From Spirosoma sp. KCTC 42546 (GTDB lineage: Bacteria; Bacteroidota; Bacteroidia; Cytophagales; Spirosomataceae), in contig NZ_CP041360.1 in assembly GCF_006965485.1 (NCBI RefSeq), positions 7,668,501 to 7,732,500 of the forward strand: a stretch of DNA of 64,000 nt. The letters run 5' to 3'. Numbering within the stretch: the first letter of the stretch is position 1; every line of letters begins with the position of its first letter. Shown here piece after piece: positions 55,075 to 63,231 of this stretch. The position numbers were made by a program, and so were the translations under genes. The notes below the pieces were generated by a model, which saw only the letters and a list, made by a program, of their open reading frames with translations, made no database searches and was not told where the DNA came from.

Positions 55075-56039
55075 CAATACTCAATTCCCGCTTCGGCCTG
55101 AACGGCATCCAGCAATTCCATCAAATTCAAACTATCCTCCAGCGACCAGAGCGGACTTTCTATTTTACCTTCGGCCAAGCAGTTCATGACGTGCTGCGCT
55201 TCGTAATCATACCCGAACGTTGTTCGCTCAAATGATACTATTTTTTCTGGCTGATCGGCCTGTTTGAGGGTAATGCCTTTGGTTTCATGAAAGCGGCTGT
55301 GAATCCGAATCTGGCCCGCATCGCCCTGAATCAGACCAACGCAATCTGTATCGGCTATTATTGTACTATCCAGTAGTGCTAATTGGCCATCAGGATAGGT
55401 GAGCACCATGCCGCACTGCTCGTCAACACCCGTTGATCCGAAGTTCGCCGATGCTTTAACGGTGGCCGGTTTACCCAGTATGAGGTAGCTTAAAAACAAG
55501 GGGTAAATACCAATATCCAACACAGAACCACCGCCAAGTTCTTTATTAAACAAGCGTTTTTCAGGTAGGAACGGGGCTTTAAAGCCAAAATCAGCTTTTA
55601 CCGAAACCACCTTACCAATCGCTCCCGATTGCGCTAATTCCAGCGCCTGAACAATGCCCGGCATAAACCGACTCCACAGGGCTTCCATCAAAAATACGCC
55701 CTTCGAGCGTGCCGTTTCGACCATTTCCTGAACTTGTGCGCTATTCATGGCAAAGGGTTTTTCGCCCAGAACGGCAATGCCCCCGTTAAGAAGCATCATC
55801 ACATGCTCGTGGTGTTTTACATGCGGAGTGGCCACGTACACCACATCCAGGTCGGGCAAGGTTAGCAACTCCTGATAAGAGCCAAATGCATGAGGAATGC
55901 TGTATTCCTGCGCAAACTCGTTGGCCCGTTGCTGATCGGACGATGCAACGGCATAGAGTTGCGCATCGGGCAGGGTAAGTAAGTCCTTTGCAAATTTGTG
56001 GGCAATGCGGCCCGGTCCTAAAATTCCCCAGCGAGTCAT
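55074..56039 (-). CDS. Gfo/Idh/MocA-family oxidoreductase
   Basis: A 321-residue protein. The Rossmann start is WGILGPGRIAHKFAKDL, then YAVASSDQQRANEFAQEY. The EKP motif that holds the catalytic Lys is GEKPFAMNSAQ (near 95). The C-terminal half has GGGSVLDIGIYPLFLSYLILG. The family oxidises or reduces sugars and related compounds with NAD(P); this one resembles trans-dihydrodiol/xylose dehydrogenase-like members, but the substrate is not certain. No sugar operon adjoins it. Confidence 0.88.
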   Translation of the reverse strand: MTRWGILGPGRIAHKFAKDLLTLPDAQLYAVASSDQQRANEFAQEYSIPHAFGSYQELLTLPDLDVVYVATPHVKHHEHVMMLLNGGIAVLGEKPFAMNSAQVQEMVETARSKGVFLMEALWSRFMPGIVQALELAQSGAIGKVVSVKADFGFKAPFLPEKRLFNKELGGGSVLDIGIYPLFLSYLILGKPATVKASANFGSTGVDEQCGMVLTYPDGQLALLDSTIIADTDCVGLIQGDAGQIRIHSRFHETKGITLKQADQPEKIVSFERTTFGYDYEAQHVMNCLAEGKIESPLWSLEDSLNLMELLDAVQAEAGIEY

Positions 56040-56135
56040 GGGTAAAAATGGATTTAGATGAGTAGGCTATAGGATAAGTTGACCACCTGGTCAGCCGCCA
56101 AATGTATCTTTTTTTTCTAAGTTGCAGTTTCACCA

Positions 56136-56999
56136 ATGCCTCTTTCTGTGAAATACACTCAGCAATGCCTCCTCACGTTAAGTTTTCTTTTCACATTTAC
56201 AGTCGCCGAAGCTCAGATTGTTGAGCAACCCGACCCGCTACGGCCCTCACTACCAGATTCCAGCAAAGCCGTAAAACGCGATTCCAGTAAAACGGCTGTC
56301 AGTCAGCAGAAAATCGATTCCATTAAGCACGCACCACCTGTACCAACTATATTTCGTTACCGCTTCACCGCCGACGGTACGATTACGGAAGGAAACGTTA
56401 GTCGCACACTGCTGCAATTGACTAGTGCGGTTGACTATCAGTTGAGCAATTATTTCAAGTTGTCGAGCAATCCGTCGTTTGTGTATGGCAAACAAAATGG
56501 TATTCTGGCCGAACGCGAGTGGTTCGGCGATTTACGAACAACCTATCGATACGAAAAACGGCTCTATTACCTGGCCTTTGGCTCCTATGAGCGAAGTAAT
56601 CTACGGCAGATCAACCACCGCTGGACGGCAGCCGCGGGCCTTGGCTATAAGCTCCTGAATCATAAGCGGGCGTATATTTCGCTCACGGATGTGGTTATGC
56701 AGGAATACACCGATTTTGTTGAACTGAATGACATTAACATCTGGCGAAATTCGGCCCGGTTATACGGCGAATATAGTTTCGACAAAGACCGATTTACCAT
56801 CACGCACACAGCGTTTTACCAGCCCGCTTTGGGGCAATACAATGTCCGATGGAATGCCAGCCTGAGTCTACAGATAAAATTAACGCAGGTCGTTAGCCTG
56901 CGTTCAACGGTGGCCAATGCCTACGAGAGCCTGGTTGTGCCGGGCCGTCAGAACAACGACTTCCGGTTTACGCTGGGGTTGGTGTATGAGAAGAAGTAA
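56136..56999 (+). CDS. DUF481-family outer-membrane protein
   Basis: A 287-residue protein with a signal peptide (LLTLSFLFTFTVAEAQ), a Pro/Ser-rich linker to about 70, and a barrel. Family-like blocks are FTADGTITEGNVSRTLLQLTSAVDY, YLAFGSYERSNLRQINHRWTAAAGLGYKLL and LGLVYEKK at the end. DUF481 barrels are salt-induced or of unknown role. It is divergent from the oxidoreductase and convergent with the LysM gene across a purine inverted repeat. Confidence 0.75.
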   Translation: MPLSVKYTQQCLLTLSFLFTFTVAEAQIVEQPDPLRPSLPDSSKAVKRDSSKTAVSQQKIDSIKHAPPVPTIFRYRFTADGTITEGNVSRTLLQLTSAVDYQLSNYFKLSSNPSFVYGKQNGILAEREWFGDLRTTYRYEKRLYYLAFGSYERSNLRQINHRWTAAAGLGYKLLNHKRAYISLTDVVMQEYTDFVELNDINIWRNSARLYGEYSFDKDRFTITHTAFYQPALGQYNVRWNASLSLQIKLTQVVSLRSTVANAYESLVVPGRQNNDFRFTLGLVYEKK

Positions 57000-57099
57000 T
57001 AGGAGGAAGGGAGTAGAGGAGGAAGGGGAGAAAGGAGGAAGAAAGTGGTTTTTGTCCATCCTCCCTTTTCTCCCCTTCCTCCCTTTCTCCTCCCCTATT
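57000..57099. repeat. Purine/pyrimidine inverted repeat between convergent genes
   Basis: Left arm starts AATAGGAGGAAGGGAG near 56998; right arm 57061-57099 ends CTCCTCCCCTATT. It includes the stop codon of the LysM gene (57095-57097). As it lies between convergent genes it could terminate both. Confidence 0.8.
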
Positions 57100-57907
57100 G
57101 TTTATCCGGAAAAGGGATAATCAGTTTTTCGCCACGGGTGGCAATGTCCTTACTTTTTTTGTTTGCCCGCATGAGAGCCTCCTTGCTGACACCGTATTTC
57201 TGGGCCACTACGCGTAACAAATCGCCCGGCCCAACGGTATGAACGGCCATTACTTTCACGTTTAGTTTGGTAACGCCGGCTTTCACATCGCTCTCCGACA
57301 CGCCCGGATTAAGGGCTTTCAGAGTAGCTAGTTTCATGTTATATCGATTGGCAACACCGTAAAACGTTTCACCAGACCCAACCGTATACGTGCTCGAAAC
57401 ACCGCCCGGCTTGACTTTAACTTTCTCAACGACAACGTCCGTTTTGGGCTTTTCCTCCTTCGGCTTTACTGCAGCAGGCTTTTCTACCGGTTTCTCCTTA
57501 GGTTTCTCAGGTGCTGGCTTTACTACAGCGGGCTTTTCGTCGGGGGCAGGTTTCCCATCGGTCGTTTCACGATTATCTTCGGCCACTTCTTCGGCTTTGG
57601 CATTCGCTTCGGGTGCATCGGCGGGTGGTGTAGCTTGCGACAGATCGACCGGTGCCGGCTGCGAGGACGTATCTACCTCCTCGGGCGACATCAGCATTTC
57701 GGGATCGTTCTGCGCCAGCGGCTGTTGAGAAGCCGTATCGAGTGCCACATTCGTTAACTCGTCGGAACCGTTCGTATCGTCGGTAATGTATCCGTAGCCT
57801 ACATATAGCAGGGCGGCAATCAGCCCCACTAACACCACGAGTGTGATGGCAGGCAGGCTGGAATTTCCGGCAGGGCGGGGATTAGATGATTGGTTGTCGG
57901 GTTCCAT
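57095..57907 (-). CDS. LysM-domain membrane-anchored protein
   Basis: A 270-residue protein: short cytoplasmic N-terminus, one membrane helix (LPAITLVVLVGLIAALLYVGYGYI, about 19-42), a long Pro/Glu/Lys/Ala-rich stalk (about 75-165, with EKPKEKPVEKP), and two LysM domains. These are TYTVGSGETFYGVANRYNMKLATLKALNPG and HTVGPGDLLRVVAQKYGVSKEALMRANK. LysM domains bind peptidoglycan, so the protein should tether the inner membrane to the wall. Both LysM domains are complete. Confidence 0.88.
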   Translation of the reverse strand: MEPDNQSSNPRPAGNSSLPAITLVVLVGLIAALLYVGYGYITDDTNGSDELTNVALDTASQQPLAQNDPEMLMSPEEVDTSSQPAPVDLSQATPPADAPEANAKAEEVAEDNRETTDGKPAPDEKPAVVKPAPEKPKEKPVEKPAAVKPKEEKPKTDVVVEKVKVKPGGVSSTYTVGSGETFYGVANRYNMKLATLKALNPGVSESDVKAGVTKLNVKVMAVHTVGPGDLLRVVAQKYGVSKEALMRANKKSKDIATRGEKLIIPFPDKQ

Positions 57908-57923
57908 GAGTTAACTCAATAAT

Positions 57924-58006
57924 GGATAATGAATAATGAACAATGGATAATGAGCGTCGGGCCAGAAGGGCATTATTCATCATACATTTACCATTATCCA
58001 TTTAAT
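57924..58006. repeat. Heptamer inverted repeat between the LysM and purE genes
   Basis: Left arm GGATAAT, GAATAAT, GAACAAT, GGATAAT (57924-57951). Right arm ATTATTC, ATCATAC, ATTTACC, ATTATCC, ATTTAAT (57972-58006). The clearest symmetric copy of the family; it ends at the purE stop codon. Confidence 0.8.
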
Positions 58007-58491
58007 TAAATGGGTGTAGTTAATTGCTGGCTCATTTGGGCCACTTTTTCTTTAAGATCTTCTTTAAACTGAACGAGTTTTTGGGCAACTGCCTCATCAA
58101 ACGTACCCACAATCTGAGCCGCTAAAATACCCGCATTTCGAGACCCATCCAGCGCCATCGTCGCCACAGGCACGCCACCGGGCATCTGTAAAATGGACAG
58201 AACCGAATCCCAGCCATCAATCGAATTACTCGACTTAACCGGAACACCAATAACAGGCAGTATTGTTAATGAAGCCACCATACCTGGCAGGTGGGCGGCT
58301 CCGCCAGCGCCTGCGATGATAACCCGTAGCCCACGCTCGCGGGCTGTTTTTGCATAATCGACCATTTTTTCAGGCGTCCGGTGGGCCGACACAATGTCCA
58401 TCTCCCAGCGTACGCCTAATTCGGTCAGAATGTCGGCAGCCTCCTGCATGACCTTGCGGTCGGAAAGACTACCCATGATGATACCTACCAT
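58006..58491 (-). CDS. purE: N5-carboxyaminoimidazole ribonucleotide mutase
   Basis: A 161-residue class I PurE. Marks: GIIMGSLSDRKVM, IVSAHRTPEKM with the catalytic His, IAGAGGAAHLPGMVAS, PVIGVPVKS and LDGSRNAGILAAQI. It converts N5-CAIR to CAIR and normally needs PurK, which is not in this window. It is separated from the LysM gene by a heptamer repeat. Confidence 0.95.
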   Translation of the reverse strand: MVGIIMGSLSDRKVMQEAADILTELGVRWEMDIVSAHRTPEKMVDYAKTARERGLRVIIAGAGGAAHLPGMVASLTILPVIGVPVKSSNSIDGWDSVLSILQMPGGVPVATMALDGSRNAGILAAQIVGTFDEAVAQKLVQFKEDLKEKVAQMSQQLTTPI

Positions 58492-58589
58492 TCAGAAGAA
58501 TTGACTTGACTCTCTGCGAAATAACACAGATTCAGGGAGATTTCAGGGATATAGGCCCGAAATTTTATCGTAGAAGCTGTTTGAGTTCG

Positions 58590-58642
58590 TGGGGGCAGGT
58601 TCTTAAACCTTACCAAGAGGCAGATTTGAGAATCTGCCTCCA
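58590..58642. repeat. Nested inverted repeat upstream of purE
   Basis: An outer pair, GTGGGGGCAGGTTCT with AGAATCTGCCTCCAC, agrees at 13 of 15 positions; an inner perfect pair, GAGGCAGATT with AATCTGCCTC, lies at 58617-58640. The two pairings are exclusive, giving alternative hairpins. It lies in the 208-base gap between the DUF1501 stop and purE start and could terminate or attenuate. Confidence 0.5.
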
Positions 58643-58699
58643 CAAAGGCTAAGCTATACAGCCTGGATGGTGCGCCTGTCTTCTCGGTTGGTGAAGCCA

Positions 58700-59920
58700 T
58701 CAGACAATTTTCACCCCATCGAATTTACGGCCCAGGATAGCCACATCATCGACTCCCAGGTAGTCGTGAAGGAGCGTTGCATATATCTGCCGAAAATCGA
58801 CGGAGTATGTTAGGTCGCCATCGGTTAGTTTCGTCAGGTTCGGGGCTTCGTTCAATACCCGTTTGGCAGGTAGCCCCCCTCCTATCAGAAATACGTTATT
58901 AGCGGTGCCGTGGTCCGTACCATTACTGGCATTCTGCTTCACCCGGCGACCAAATTCCGAAAACGTCATCAGCAGCACATCATTCTGTCGCCCCGCTACT
59001 TTTAAATCTTTCATGAACGCGCCTATGGCTTCGGCATATTGACCCAGAAGACGTTCCTGCTGCCCCGGCTGATTAATGTGCGTATCGAAACCACTGATCG
59101 AGACGTAGTAAACGCTCGTACTCACCCCTGCCTGAATGAGTTGCGAAACGGTTTTTAGCCGATTACCCAGTTCACTCGTTGGATAAGTCGCGAGTGTGTT
59201 ATGGACTGGAACGCCAGCCTGGTTTGCTTTATCATACACATAGGCTGCCGACGATACGGTTTCAGCCAGGGTTTTGTAGAGATAGGCAACGGACTCCGGT
59301 TGGTTAGTCGTATGCTCGTTGCTTAATCCGGTCACCAACCCACTGCGGGTCTGGTTATACAGTTTCCTGGGATCTAAGACCGCCAGTCCGTTCAACGAAT
59401 CACCTTTCATGGCCAGACTCAGCGTATCGTCTACCTCAATCGTCCGAAACGGCTGTTGTTCTTTACCAGCGCAAGCCGCATCCAGATACCGTCCAACCCA
59501 GCCGGTGTTCACGTACTTGTCCGAATCGCTGGCTGTTTGCCAGATGTCCATTGAGCGAAAGTGCGAACGATCCGGGTTTGGATAGCCAACGTTGTTGATC
59601 ACCGTAACCAGACCTTCGTCGTATAACGCTTTAAGCGGTGTCATAGATGGATGAAGGCCAATTTCATCATTCAGCGTGAGTACTTTATCGGATTTGATCG
59701 CAATCGTTGGCCGTTCGCGGTAATAAATATCGTTTCGATAGGGCACAACGGTATTCAGGCCGTCATTCCCGCCTGAGAGTTGCACGACCACCAAAATTTT
59801 TCCGTTCGATGCGGAAGCCTGGCCCAGCATCTGCGCTTCGTAGGCTTTCAGAAAGTGCGGAATCAGCATGGTTCCCGTCGTCGTAAAAGCCGATTGTTTC
59901 AGGAAGTTTCTACGGTTCAT
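58700..59920 (-). CDS. DUF1501-family protein
   Basis: A 406-residue protein, start MNRRNFLKQSAF at 59920; the longer frame runs through a purine repeat. The N-terminus is a Tat-like signal (RRNFLKQSAFTTTG). Family blocks: VVVQLSGGNDGLNTVVPY, VINNVGYPNPDRSHFRSMDIWQT, SISGFDTHINQPGQQERLL and TFSEFGRRVKQNASNGTDHGTANN, as in alkaline-phosphatase-like exported proteins. Function unknown. It almost always pairs with a DUF1800 gene, as here. Confidence 0.92.
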   Translation of the reverse strand: MNRRNFLKQSAFTTTGTMLIPHFLKAYEAQMLGQASASNGKILVVVQLSGGNDGLNTVVPYRNDIYYRERPTIAIKSDKVLTLNDEIGLHPSMTPLKALYDEGLVTVINNVGYPNPDRSHFRSMDIWQTASDSDKYVNTGWVGRYLDAACAGKEQQPFRTIEVDDTLSLAMKGDSLNGLAVLDPRKLYNQTRSGLVTGLSNEHTTNQPESVAYLYKTLAETVSSAAYVYDKANQAGVPVHNTLATYPTSELGNRLKTVSQLIQAGVSTSVYYVSISGFDTHINQPGQQERLLGQYAEAIGAFMKDLKVAGRQNDVLLMTFSEFGRRVKQNASNGTDHGTANNVFLIGGGLPAKRVLNEAPNLTKLTDGDLTYSVDFRQIYATLLHDYLGVDDVAILGRKFDGVKIV

Positions 59921-59926
59921 AAGATA

Positions 59927-60017
59927 AAAGGAAAAGGGAGGAGAGGCCGAGCCGCCGTTGCGGAGGAAGGAGGAAAGGGAAGAGGCATGTCCATTCTCCT
60001 TCCTCCCTCTCCTCCTC
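59927..60017. repeat. Purine/pyrimidine inverted repeat with a GC-rich insert
   Basis: Left arm AAAGGAAAAGGGAGGAGAGG, interrupted by CCGAGCCGCCGTTGCGG, then GAGGAAGGAGGAAAGGGAAG; right arm 59994-60017 of CTCCTTCCTCCCTC-type blocks. It fills the gap between DUF1800 and DUF1501 genes. Confidence 0.75.
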
Positions 60018-61452
60018 ATGTCAGCTGATACTCCGGCAGGCTCATGAGCGCTGCGGTTAGGGCATGAATTTGTTCGGAACGCGACTGGCCGGGTTTGGCC
60101 TGTTTGTTGATTAACTCACGTTGGTCGGGACGAAGCGGAAAGGGTAGCAACGTATTGGCAATGGCATCGGTTAACTCGGCATCGGTCGTTTTGGCGAAGG
60201 CAGCTTCAAAATCGACCCAGTCAACTTTTGTCTGGAATCGGGCTCCCCCTTTTCGGGCCAGCGATTGTGTATTCACATCGCCATCCTCTTTTGGCTGCAC
60301 GGCGATCTCGGTGGCTTTGAGCACGTAACTCGGCAATTGCATACGGAAGAGCAAACTCGATGAGTCGATCCAGTTTTTGCCGCCCGGCCAGCCCGCTACA
60401 TTGGGCGGATAGAACAGCAATTGACCCAGTGTTCGCTGCACAAAAATCTGCGACTGCGGTTGCTCAAACTGCACACCCAATGTATGGCGCAAGCCCGCCA
60501 GCAACTCCACCGGCGATTTGATATGGGCACCTACATTCTTGGCATCGTAAAACCAGTCTGAGGTGAAGATGGTCTCCAGCAAGGCGGTGATGTCGTAGCT
60601 GCTTTTGTAAAACTGATTGGCTAGTTCGTCGACCCGCTTTTTATCTTCGGTTTCGTTCACGAAGAAGCGGTAGATTTTCGCGGTGATGAACCGGGCTGTC
60701 TGCTTATTTTCCAGCAGCATGGCAATCACGTCCTCCCCGTTGAAGGCCCCCGTTTTCCCGAAAATAGTTTTCTCGCCATCGTCGTGAACCTGCTCCCGAA
60801 AAATGAATTGACCGTCAATGGTAAACTGCCAACCCGTAAAAGCGCGGGCGGCTTCTTTAATATCATGTTCTGAATAGTTTCCCCGGCCAAGCGTAAACAG
60901 CTCCATGACCTCACGAGCAAAATTCTCGTTAGGCGCGTTTTTCCGATTCTGCTGGTTATTCAGGAATTGCAGCATGGCCGGTTCTTTGGATACCGCCATT
61001 AATAAATCACTGAACTTGCCGAGTGCGTTTTGGCGAATGGTATTAGCGTATTGCTGCATGAACAGCGGATTCCGACCCTGGGTCCGACAGGCAAAGTGCC
61101 CATGCCAGAACAGCGCCATTTTTTCACGCAAGGCCGCTTTCCCGGTTGCCATCTGGTCGAGCCATTGGAGGTTCAGATCGCGCACCTTTTCGGCATTGTC
61201 CCGAATGCGCTCTTTCAGCATGTCCTTATCCAGTTGACCCGTACGGAAGAGTCCCTTCAGTTGCTTCTTCGTTTCATTGGTATCGGCATCAACGACCCGC
61301 AGATCGGGTACGGAAGCACTGTCGTTGAGCAACTGCCGAACCACTTTCTTCAGGGGTTTGCGAGCGGCCTCATCAAGCTCAGCGGGGGTAGCTCCGAATC
61401 CGGCCCGGGCAAACAGATACCGCGTTTGTTGCTGTCTGGTTTGGTTCATCAT
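60016..61452 (-). CDS. DUF1800-family protein
   Basis: A 478-residue protein from ATG 61452 or 61449; the ATG at 61485 adds residues without support. Family blocks: RYLFARAGFGATPAEL, LFWHGHFACR, NENFAREVMELFTLGRGNYSEHDIKEAARAFTGW, and FYPPNVAGWPGGKNWID. Function unknown. Expected partner of the DUF1501 protein; upstream in the same transcript. Confidence 0.92.
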   Translation of the reverse strand: MMNQTRQQQTRYLFARAGFGATPAELDEAARKPLKKVVRQLLNDSASVPDLRVVDADTNETKKQLKGLFRTGQLDKDMLKERIRDNAEKVRDLNLQWLDQMATGKAALREKMALFWHGHFACRTQGRNPLFMQQYANTIRQNALGKFSDLLMAVSKEPAMLQFLNNQQNRKNAPNENFAREVMELFTLGRGNYSEHDIKEAARAFTGWQFTIDGQFIFREQVHDDGEKTIFGKTGAFNGEDVIAMLLENKQTARFITAKIYRFFVNETEDKKRVDELANQFYKSSYDITALLETIFTSDWFYDAKNVGAHIKSPVELLAGLRHTLGVQFEQPQSQIFVQRTLGQLLFYPPNVAGWPGGKNWIDSSSLLFRMQLPSYVLKATEIAVQPKEDGDVNTQSLARKGGARFQTKVDWVDFEAAFAKTTDAELTDAIANTLLPFPLRPDQRELINKQAKPGQSRSEQIHALTAALMSLPEYQLT

Positions 61453-61709
61453 ACGGCTTAAACGTTCACAATGGGTATATGACAAGTTAAAGTCGTAAGC
61501 GTTTAATCAAGAGGAGATTAAATATCGTCAACCATAAACAAATCCGTTTAATGACTACTAAAAACCACACATTCAATCTATATTTGGCTCATCCTCTGAT
61601 TCTCCCATTCGTTTGCAAAGAATATTCTGCTCAATCAACTCCTACATACTCTAGCCTGTGAGTAAGGGTTTGTTTACTATTCAATGGTCTATACCTTTAC
61701 ATACTGTCA

Positions 61710-62003
61710 ATGCCAACGTATTTTATTCTGTCTGCCTGGCGATATTTCGCCCGCAGTTATGATTTAGTATACGAACCCTGCCACGTTCATGCTCAGAAAG
61801 GATCACGTAAACTATGCAAATATTGGGTGTTTGCAGATGGAACCATTGAATTAGCCGATAGTAAAGGGCTAACCAAAAGGGAACTAAGTACAATCAGTGC
61901 AGTTATTAGTCAGGAAATCGAAACTATTAAGGAAGCATATGAAAGCTACTGTCGGCAAAACCGAATTGCGATCAACTACAAAACCAGGCGTACGATCCGC
62001 TGA
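61710..62003 (+). CDS. DUF4160-family small protein
   Basis: A 97-residue protein. The block HVHAQKGSRKLCKYWVFADGTIELADSKGLTKRELSTI is that of DUF4160, whose members often pair with DUF2442 proteins. They are suspected of being toxin-antitoxin-like modules, but the activity is not established. Its 3' end overlaps the next gene by 65 bases in another frame, so the two are translationally linked. Confidence 0.78.
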   Translation: MPTYFILSAWRYFARSYDLVYEPCHVHAQKGSRKLCKYWVFADGTIELADSKGLTKRELSTISAVISQEIETIKEAYESYCRQNRIAINYKTRRTIR

Positions 62004-62247
62004 ACGTCCACCAATGGCAGCATTGCCTACTTTTAAAGGGGTGTTTTTCCAAGCTGATCAAGTTGGTTTTGAGCTAAGCGACGGCCGTACCATCCTCATC
62101 CCGTTGTCCTGGTCGAAGCCATTAGCTGCCGCAACACCTAAACAGCGAACGTCCTTTGAAATAACCGAATTAAACGTATTCTGGGATGAACTAGACGAAA
62201 TTATTGGCGTTGAAAATCTGCTTTACGGAAGACATTTATTCTTGTAA
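61939..62247 (+). CDS. DUF2442-family small protein
   Basis: A 102-residue protein from ATG 61939, inside the end of the DUF4160 gene. The DUF2442 block is FELSDGRTILIPLSWSKPLAAATPKQRTSFEI, followed by VFWDELDEIIGVENLLYG. The overlap suggests fixed stoichiometry, as in antitoxin-toxin pairs. It converges with the next gene, leaving only two bases between them. Confidence 0.78.
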   Translation: MKATVGKTELRSTTKPGVRSAERPPMAALPTFKGVFFQADQVGFELSDGRTILIPLSWSKPLAAATPKQRTSFEITELNVFWDELDEIIGVENLLYGRHLFL

Positions 62248-62249
62248 TG

Positions 62250-62840
62250 TTAAAAGCCAATCATTCTGGCCTTAATTTTATTCTGTAGCTGGTTATAAAA
62301 TAAGCATACTTCTATAGCCTGTTTGCCCTTTGTTAGGCTTGGCTTATGGCGAATACCTATTGTTAGTAAAGAGTCTACGCGCATAAGTTCGTAGGGGACG
62401 GCTCCTTCATTTGGCAAGCTGCGACTTAAACCCTCCGACATGCGATTGAGCCCAAAACGCTGTGTATCAACACACATCACCATCTTCCTCTTAAATTGAA
62501 CTTCTAGAACGCGATGAAGTGAATCAATTAGTCCAGAGCGGAATGGAAATGTGTGCCTATAGGTATTGACCTCCCGATTATAGAGAACCTCTTTAGCCTG
62601 GTGCTCATTAAAAAAATCACCTGATTGATAACTATACCCCAGGTCAACCGTACTTCCGTTATCCATTTCTGTATAATAATAGCCGGGTGGTTTATAGGCC
62701 AGGCTGTAGCGTTTCACCGCGTCACCCACGGTTAGCGGGAATACCCACGTACCACCGTTAAAATTCACGGTTATGGGTTTATCAGGCGCAGATTTACACG
62801 TTACAACTAACAGGAAAGCACTAAGCAGATATCTAAGCAT
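62250..62840 (-). CDS. Exported protein of unknown function
   Basis: A 196-residue protein. The N-terminus LRYLLSAFLLVVTCKSAP is a signal with a possible lipidated Cys15. The mature part starts ITVNFNGGTWVFPLTVGDA and has YYYTEMDNGSTVDLGYSY, a beta-rich pattern. No family recognised. Confidence 0.55.
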   Translation of the reverse strand: MLRYLLSAFLLVVTCKSAPDKPITVNFNGGTWVFPLTVGDAVKRYSLAYKPPGYYYTEMDNGSTVDLGYSYQSGDFFNEHQAKEVLYNREVNTYRHTFPFRSGLIDSLHRVLEVQFKRKMVMCVDTQRFGLNRMSEGLSRSLPNEGAVPYELMRVDSLLTIGIRHKPSLTKGKQAIEVCLFYNQLQNKIKARMIGF

Positions 62841-63231
62841 GATAAAATTCTAGGTCTTTTCTATAGCTCACAAAAGTGAAGGGCAACATAATTGGCAATA
62901 AAACATCGCTCATTACCCGGTTTATCAAACTAGCAGTTGACTGATGGGTGGTTGAATTTGTGGAATGTCACTTAGGATTACGAACAGTAATAGTACAATT
63001 CTCGAGAAGCTCATTTACACATAGTGGTTCGTTTTCTAAGACAGGTTCAGAAGAAATTAGTCACCAGGTCGGTTGGCGACCAACTATCTATCCAACCAGT
63101 TCCCAAGAGAAACCATTAGCTCTTAAAAACCATTAAAAGTTTATTAATCCGCTGTAATATTGACTGATAGCGCAACAGAAGATACGATTTCTCCGTACTA
63201 GATCATATATTCTATTAGGCAGTCCTTTCCC
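62841..63231. other. 391-base gap before the protease gene
   Basis: Holds the divergent promoters of the 62250 gene and of the protease. A 62-codon frame at 62948 starts with GTG and looks non-coding. No repeat of the families above was seen. Confidence 0.4.

Noticed and set aside
54962..55108. Upstream extension of purM to 55108
   Set aside because: The added 49 residues are Gly/Arg/Pro-rich translation of the purine/pyrimidine repeat; the family start is MTDRYAQRG at 54961.
58485..58700. 71-codon frame between purE and DUF1501
   Set aside because: It runs through the nested inverted repeat and has no recognisable or protein-like pattern.
59921..60019. Upstream extension of the DUF1501 gene to 60019
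   Set aside because: It too is only a translated purine repeat; the Tat-like signal starts at 59920.
62948..63136. 62-codon plus-strand frame starting at GTG
   Set aside because: Weak start, Ser-rich random-like composition and no partner.
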